The position numbers were made by a program, and so were the translations under genes. Below, in pieces: positions 58,317-64,000 of a stretch of DNA of 64,000 nt. Every line of letters starts with the position of its first letter. The first letter of the stretch is position 1. The notes under the pieces were generated by a model. That model saw only the letters and a program-made list of their open reading frames with translations. It was not told the DNA's origin and made no database searches. The stretch lies in assembly GCA_022264855.1 (NCBI GenBank), contig JABYQU010000003.1, positions 744,001 to 808,000 of the forward strand, read 5' to 3'. The stretch comes from Lenzites betulinus (lineage: Eukaryota > Basidiomycota > Agaricomycetes > Polyporales > Polyporaceae).

Positions 58317-59308
58317 CCTTGGGAGACGCCTTACGGAACGTTCGGCCGGTAACGGTGATTGCTCCCTTGCAGCTGTGGTACTTACGGGTACGTGTACGAA
58401 TTCCGAAGCAGGCTATTGATGAATCTACATCAATGACCTTATCGCCGAATGCGTTCGCTCGCAAGCCGGAATATTCACACATGGCCTGCGGAATACATCG
58501 CCTTGAGCTATTCACATCCACCGTGGCCCTTGGGAATGATATAATACAGCATCAGGGCGAGTTCAGTGAGCAAACTAGCACTCCAGCACTGGCGTTCATC
58601 TTGTTCTCGAGTTCCAGCTGTCACCGGGGCTTCAACATCCAAGGACTGTACATATCGTATCCTCGGAGACAGCGCAGCGATCGGGCATTAGGATTATGCA
58701 CCACACAGCATGTGTAGTAACCACTGACGTTCATCAGATGCATCTCTCAAAATGCCTCGTCAAATCACAATGTGCCTCCGACCGCAGCTCTACCCGAGAA
58801 CACGAGTCCGACAGCCGAGTTCCAAAGCATGGCAGTGCCTAGATATATGCTGGGCAGGATCCCAACAACTTCAGTCACGCCCTGGGGGCGATTGTGAAGT
58901 TCTTACACAGAAGTAGAAGTGTGTCAAACGTACGTTTTCAAGTCAGCCAGTGTACATCTATAAATGGAAAGTACATCCAAGATGGTGAACATGCGTCTAT
59001 CAACAAGTTGCATTTGCAGACTGCGGTATGTCCACACGAGGACATTGCCTATGTCGGGCCCTGATGTCCCACCCCAATGCATGCCCTCAGACACCGGGGA
59101 GCGACATATGGTGTAAGAGAGCTTTACTAGTAGTACTTAGCATCAGGACTGACAGGAATCAGGGGCATCGACGCGTGACGCTGATAGGATTGGATGTGTA
59201 CAGAAATCGTATCTATCGACATCTACCAGCATCTACCACAACGACTGCGAGCATTGTCCACTGCATGTCCGCAAGGTCCGTTCACTAGGCGTGTTGAACT
59301 AAAACCCC
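58317..59308. other. Region without a supported gene
   Basis: Upstream DNA of the 58114 gene and downstream DNA of the 60175 gene. Short open frames only; nothing recognised. Confidence 0.5.
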
Positions 59309-60175
59309 CTACAAGACCATGAGTGCCCCGGCCCCCACAGCCCCGAGCGCACCAACAACGCCCGTCAGGAGAGACCTCGAAACCTGAAGGCCATTGGCAG
59401 AGTTCCTGTCATAGCCGCATGTCATCAGCCCCAACTGCACACAGTGACATTCGGGTACCAAGATGATACGCACTTCGATCCCGTGGGGGCCGCGCTCTGC
59501 GACATGGTAGCACCTGCAAGTCACACAGTTAAGGAGGCCCCATATATTACTCCGCTCGCTCAGACAATACGTACTGGATGAATCAGTCGCCGAAGAAGAC
59601 TGCGCTTGGGTCGAAGCCGCACTCGAGTTTGCCGCATCTGACGACGACGACGCAGCAGCGTCCACAGCGGGACGCGCAGTCGCCGTCGCCGCGGCGCTAG
59701 AGGTCATGGCGACCCACACTTCGCCGTTGATTGACGACATCTCGACGACAGGGCGACCCGCCACGGCTGGCAGAGGACAAATGGTAAGGTCATTGTGAGG
59801 AAAGAGGAGGGGGTTGGACGTACTGGTAATGTATGCGGTGTAGGCGGATCCGCTGGGTCCTGCCGCGCTGATCTCGCTGTTCACTGCGCTAAGCAGGTCC
59901 TTCGCTGTAGAGATTTGCTAGGTGAGTGGCTGTGACATCCACTCGTGGGTTAGATCTCACCTTGGCTCTGGTAGACTGAGGACCGGCTCGTCAGGATATC
60001 CACCAGTCTTCAATGAAAGTTGCACTCACGAGAAGCGTTGTCCGCTGAGCCTATGCGACGGTTAGTAAACATGCGTATCCTCGAAATTTGATAGAAACTC
60101 ACTGTCCCGCTTTGCAGGCATAGCCTGGGCAACGAAGGCCGAGAGCAAGAAGGCAGCGAAGATCTTGGCGTGCAT
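59309..60175 (-). CDS. Secreted GPI-anchored protein, single-core paralogue
   Basis: Starts at 60175 with the signal peptide MHAKIFAAFLLSAFVAQA and a KR site, as in the 12-kb gene. Small exons follow, then 'KDLLSAVNSEISAAGPSGSA', 'YTAYIT' and the core 'GRPVVEMSSINGEVWVAM'. An Ala/Ser-rich stretch and the tail 'SRSLLTGVVGALGAVGAGAL' end at the stop at 59309. The tail is nearly identical in pattern to that of the neighbour at 56799, so the two are local duplicates. The hydrophobic tail preceded by small residues suggests a GPI anchor. The function is unknown. Confidence 0.72.
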
Positions 60176-60348
60176 ATCGAGCTAATAGCTGTCTTGAAAA
60201 GAACGAACGAAAGGGTGATGATGCTTGAGGTTAATGGGAAAGCGAAATGTGCCCGGCACAAAGTAAGTAAGAACAAGGATGCAAGGAAGGGGACTGTCAA
60301 AGTCTAGGGGAAGAGCAGCTCGCAGGCGGGATCGCCCAAGCGCTGCCA

Positions 60349-60360
60349 TATATATATAAA
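60349..60360 (-). promoter_or_regulatory. TATA box of the gene starting at 60175
   Basis: An alternating TATATATATA stretch flanked by AAA lies about 175-185 nt upstream of the ATG at 60175, as in the other two members of the family. Confidence 0.5.
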
Positions 60361-61238
60361 AGCGCAAGGGCGTTTCTCGGGTTCCCGCAAGGCGACGGAG
60401 AAGCACGACTGCGACGTCGATGTCAGCGAATGCTGACTTCGCACACATCCGTGATCCTATAACAGAAGACCCTGCCCGCAATACTGCGAACACCTGTGTG
60501 CCCCACGTTGCGCGCCAGTCGCCAGAGAAACACCGCGCCTCGGCGCGCAGGCTGGTCACCACCATGACCCGTATGTGAGCGAATCTAGTACTTCTGTGAC
60601 CTACGAATGTTAGTACAGCGCGATTCTACTCATTCTCATAAGGGTGCATGAAACGCCAGCTACATACGTAACATTCACGAATTTGATGCATTGAGTGTCG
60701 AGACACTCCTCACGCGCTACAACTGGCGCACGACGTGAAGGAATCAGTTCGGGGTGCCCACGCCACCTACATTCGGGATCGCGGCTTGACATCGCTGCTA
60801 TGGAAGTCTTTACGGTCATGTAGTTGGGTAATTGCAATGCCACTACCATTGGACGGTGCAGTGCGGGACGTCTGCGGTCTCTGCGATCCAACATACACCT
60901 GTCAACGGCCAGTACCGGTCGGTGTGAACTTTATCACGGCACTCACCGGCACATGGACGTCGAAGCCCCGATATGACCGAGCTAAGCTCCCTGGGTGCGT
61001 TATATAAACTTCAAGGTATAATCTTTGAGCGGGAACGATCGTCGATATACACCAGCATTTGGGCGTCCTCCCCGGAACCGACTCCTAGGTTTTCACGGGT
61101 GAAGGCTTCTTGTCCAGTCACGCTTACATTGGCCATTGATCCTGCACGATACACTTGCTAAAATACAACATTGATGTCCTGTCTTTCTCCGGGCTCTACT
61201 GAGAAGCATATCTGTGGAGATCCGCAGTGAGAATGTGA
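60361..61238. other. Intergenic region
   Basis: Contains the distal promoter of the 60175 gene, including the palindromic word at 60420-60437, and the 3' UTR of the E2 gene. No further gene is seen. Confidence 0.5.
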
Positions 61239-62139
61239 TCAGCGAATGCGAGAAACTAAGTCATACTTCTTGACCCAGTCGCGTGCCGTCGCCAAGAATT
61301 TCGCCTCGTCGCTCTTCATAAGCTGCATATCGCGTAAGCCGTGAGGCAGATGTTCCCACAAGTGCGCGAGGGCACTTACTGCAGCAATTTCCGGTTCGAA
61401 AGGGTCATCCTGGCTCGGGTTGTTAAGCTTGTCCTGAATGGTGCTCAAGACTAGATAAAATGCTCAGTCAGAGATACAGACATGCGCGGGGACAGTTCAC
61501 ATACCGGAAGATAGTGAGATAGTGGGCTTCCACTGCACAGGGGCATTACTACTGCATTAGCCCGGCGCGTAAATGTAAACGAGGCAATCACAAACTTGGT
61601 CTCGCAAAACAGGTACACAGATATGGCCCTCTTCGTTGATGCCAGGGTGGTAGATCTTGGTAGTGAAGGTTACCTATTCGTATGTCAGCACACGATCAAC
61701 ATTCGTTGGAGGTCTAAAATGTACCGATGGTGCCTTGAAGGGAAAGTTCTCGGGGAGGGTAAGGGTGAAGCGGAAGATACCATCCTTGTACGGGCTCTTA
61801 GGCTAGTACAACAGCCATATGAGCACACCCAATCAGCCCTGGGGACGTAAAACATACCGATGCCTTGATTACACATTTCCATTCAAACAGGTTCGCCTCC
61901 TCCGGCTCGACGGCCAGTCCCTGCGTAGAGCGTCAAGCAAGCGCATCATAATAGTGTATTAATGCTCACCTCAATGGGGTTGTTGGTGATGTCTTTCAGT
62001 TCCTACGGGTCGATGCTCGTTAGTATTGTGCCTCAAAGTAACCTGAAGAAGATTCAAGGACCTTTTGGATTCGTCTAATCGATTGTCAGTTGGTGCATTT
62101 GATGATACTAGTGTATATTTCCTACCGCAATGCTGTCAT
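61239..62139 (-). CDS. Ubiquitin-conjugating enzyme E2 (UbcH7/Ubc4-like)
   Basis: Nine exons fit exactly: 62139-62126, 62074-62062 (13 nt), 62002-61970, 61920-61858, 61802-61725, 61673-61596, 61532-61505, 61450-61380 and 61322-61239. The product is 153 aa, the normal length for a UBC core. It reads through '[13 protein letters not shown]', 'WKCVIKAS', '[19 protein letters not shown]', '[20 protein letters not shown]' and 'RDQWKP', and ends in the C-terminal helix '[14 protein letters not shown]'. The catalytic Cys is C86 in GHICVPVL, the same position as in UbcH7. The usual HPN motif reads H76-P77-G78. The enzyme takes ubiquitin from E1 and passes it to an E3 or a substrate. It shares a 295-bp divergent promoter with the Shr3-type gene. 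Confidence 0.9.
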
Positions 62140-62434
62140 CTTACAGGAGTGCTTTGAGGTATGGCCTCGTGTGGCTCGAGATGGCGGTCGAAAGGAAACC
62201 TTGACCAAGGAAGCCTCGGTGAGCAACGCTATAACGGGAAGGTGACAGACGCCCTGAGGCCGCGGGAAGCGGGCCGCCCCTGCCGCAAGCCGCGCGGACT
62301 AGGAGACGCCCATAACTTATGACGGGGTGGGCGTCTAGCTAAGGCAATCACAGGCCCGCCAAGAGAAGGAGGTCCGAGTCTTCGCTGTGTTCGACGTCCT
62401 CTTCCTCCTCCTCCCATCTTTCTTTCAGTCCACC

Positions 62435-63330
62435 ATGGCGGGCCTCCGCATGAGCGTTGTTGTCAGCGCGACCGCCTTCCTTCTCGGTGAGTTCGTTCTC
62501 GTGTCCAATCTCGCGCTTACCTGGCGGCTACTGACGGCTATATTTTCCAATTAACCTCATAACACGCACACACACTTTATTCGACACCGCGCTTTCCAAC
62601 AGGTCTCCTCTTCACCCACTGGATTGCTGACTCCCTCACGCTATGGAAATCGCCTGAGAGGCAGACCGACGCCCGCCTCTGGACCGCTGCAACGTACTAC
62701 GCTGTCCTGACGCACGGCCCCCCGCAGCTCGCGTACATATATGGCAGCGTGGCGCTCATCGGCGCGACCACTATCCTCTGGAGTCTGCGCGACGGGCGCG
62801 CAGGGAACTTGATGTTCGACGGGGGCAGCATCTGTGAGCACACCCCAACGCAACGCACCCTATCCCGCGCCTCGCGCGCTAACGGACGATACCCCACATA
62901 GTTTTGTACCTGACGGCGCTCGCGATGTACTTTTACTCGGTCCTCCCCAGTGCGTATATCGCTCCCATGCGCCCGCGACGCGCTCATTCGCTGACGCGTG
63001 CGTCCCCAAACAGACCTGTCCGAAAACTTCGCCTCCCTCCCCCTTCCGTTCTCCTCGGAAATGACAAGTCCCCCGCCCTTCCCGTTGACGCTGCGCACAC
63101 CGACACTCGAGCTCGCGTCCTCCCATCTCGTCTGCAGCGTCATTCTTACAGGGGTGCTCGCTCTCCAGGCAGGGCGCTGGTGGGCGGAGCAGGCCGACGT
63201 CGACGAGGACGACAACGAGGACGAGCTGCCCGCCGGTGGACAAGACGGTGACGAGACGGGCGTGGAGACGGACAACGCTGCAGAGGAACCCCATGGCGAC
63301 TTGCGCAGGCGGGAGAAGGCCAGGGCGTAG
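62435..63330 (+). CDS. SHR3: Shr3-type ER membrane chaperone for amino-acid permeases
   Basis: Exons 62435-62486, 62603-62833, 62902-62949 and 63014-63330 join in phase to give 215 aa. The N-terminal half has four predicted membrane segments: 'MSVVVSATAFLLGLLFTHW', 'YIYGSVALIGATTILW', 'FLYLTALAMYFYSVLP' and 'SSHLVCSVILTGVLAL'. 'GLLFTHWIADSLTLWKSP' and 'LFDGG.S'-like 'LMFDGGSI' are hallmark wording of the Shr3 family. Shr3 acts in the endoplasmic reticulum to fold and package amino-acid permeases for COPII export. The tail after about residue 165 is acidic (DVDEDDNEDE) and cytosolic. It ends with RRREKARA-like basic residues, a possible ER retrieval context, which is inference. The start is the first ATG ahead of the first membrane segment. 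Confidence 0.88.
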
Positions 63331-64000
63331 GCGCCGAGGGCTTCAGTCAGGCCACGACGACGACAGGGGCGCCCATTCGCCACCCTAGGGAAGTTTCCTC
63401 TGGGAGCAAAAGTAGTTACGATGATACGATTGATTATGACGGCGCCGATAGATCCCCCTGCACACGGGGCGGCGTAGCGGACAACTCGGGGCGCAGGGGC
63501 GCACTGGTTTCGCAGATCTTGGTCATATAGCATTACGGACTCTGTTTCGTATCTCTCGGACGTCGTTATATTGTACAAAGGCTGTTTACTGCTGTCGAAA
63601 GTTGCATGTTGAACCCTCTCCTATGTATTTTCTCGGGTTTTGCTGGCCGTACAGGGGCAAGCCCGTTGTCTGCCCTCAAGCGGCCTCACTTCCCTCGAGC
63701 AACCATTCCCGAGCTCTTGTCAACGATCTACGGCTTTGGACGCAAGAATTATGTTATTGGACCGTGCGCTGAGGGAGGTCAGAGATGTGCTCCTCGAGCA
63801 TCGGCGTCTGCTGACGCCTCTTGCGGGACGATGGGCGCTTTCCGGCCTTTGCGGTAGCTGCAAGGACGTTCACAGACACTTATCATTGCTATCCCACGCA
63901 AGTTGCTATTCCGTCTCGGGAAATGAGAAACCCGACTGCCCCATTTATGCAGTGTCGACGTCCAGTGGTTGCCATGCCTTCGAGCGCAATGACTTGACGT
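63331..64000. other. 3' flank without a supported gene
   Basis: The 3' UTR of the Shr3-type gene, then about 600 bp in which I see no recognisable gene. A plus-strand frame at 63606-63857 shows no family features. Confidence 0.5.

Overview
The window looks like nuclear DNA of a filamentous basidiomycete, most likely an Agaricomycete of the polypore/mushroom type. Genes carry many short GT..AG introns of about 50-65 nt, coding sequence is GC-rich, and several protein families are typical of that group: a CigA-like fucosyltransferase, BTB proteins with a conserved 'WF.DGNIVL' start, Plavaka transposase, TET/JBP dioxygenases, and large HECT-like and integrase-core proteins. This placement is inferred from gene style and recognised families, not from a search.

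Layout. 1-3.9 kb: GC-rich DNA without a supported gene, holding a near-perfect hairpin and a diverged tandem duplication. 3.9-12.2 kb: ordinary genes (O-fucosyltransferase-like enzyme, BTB/POZ protein, AlkB-type dioxygenase, GPI-anchored secreted protein). 12.2-52.7 kb: a repeat- and transposon-rich island. It contains a HECT-like gene (to 19.9 kb), a 195-bp satellite (21 kb), a VTT/TVP38 membrane-protein gene next to a decayed gene (22-24.3 kb), a Plavaka transposase followed by a TET/JBP dioxygenase (25.6-32 kb), a minisatellite, an F-box/LRR-like gene, a large Lys/Thr-repeat protein (35.8-39.7 kb), an integrase-core gene with an adjacent Arg-Gly-rich partner gene (44.8-49.7 kb), and a second TET/JBP gene (50.6-52.7 kb). 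53.5-64 kb: host-type genes again (HMG-box factor, two GPI-anchored proteins related to the 12-kb one, a ubiquitin-conjugating E2 and the ER chaperone Shr3).

How parts may work together. TET/JBP enzymes oxidise 5-methylcytosine, and in basidiomycetes they are known to be amplified with DNA transposons. Here one copy sits 340 bp from a Plavaka transposase on the same strand, and a second, with a one-base frameshift, lies 19 kb away. The integrase-core gene and its Arg-Gly-rich neighbour look like parts of another, poorly described element. Three secreted GPI-type proteins share a signal peptide, a core motif and a tail, and form a small local family.

Caution. Several otherwise coherent genes show single-base frame changes, mostly at short runs of C or A. 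These may be sequencing errors or early decay; the sequence alone cannot say which. All gene models are hand-spliced from consensus sites and reading-frame continuity.
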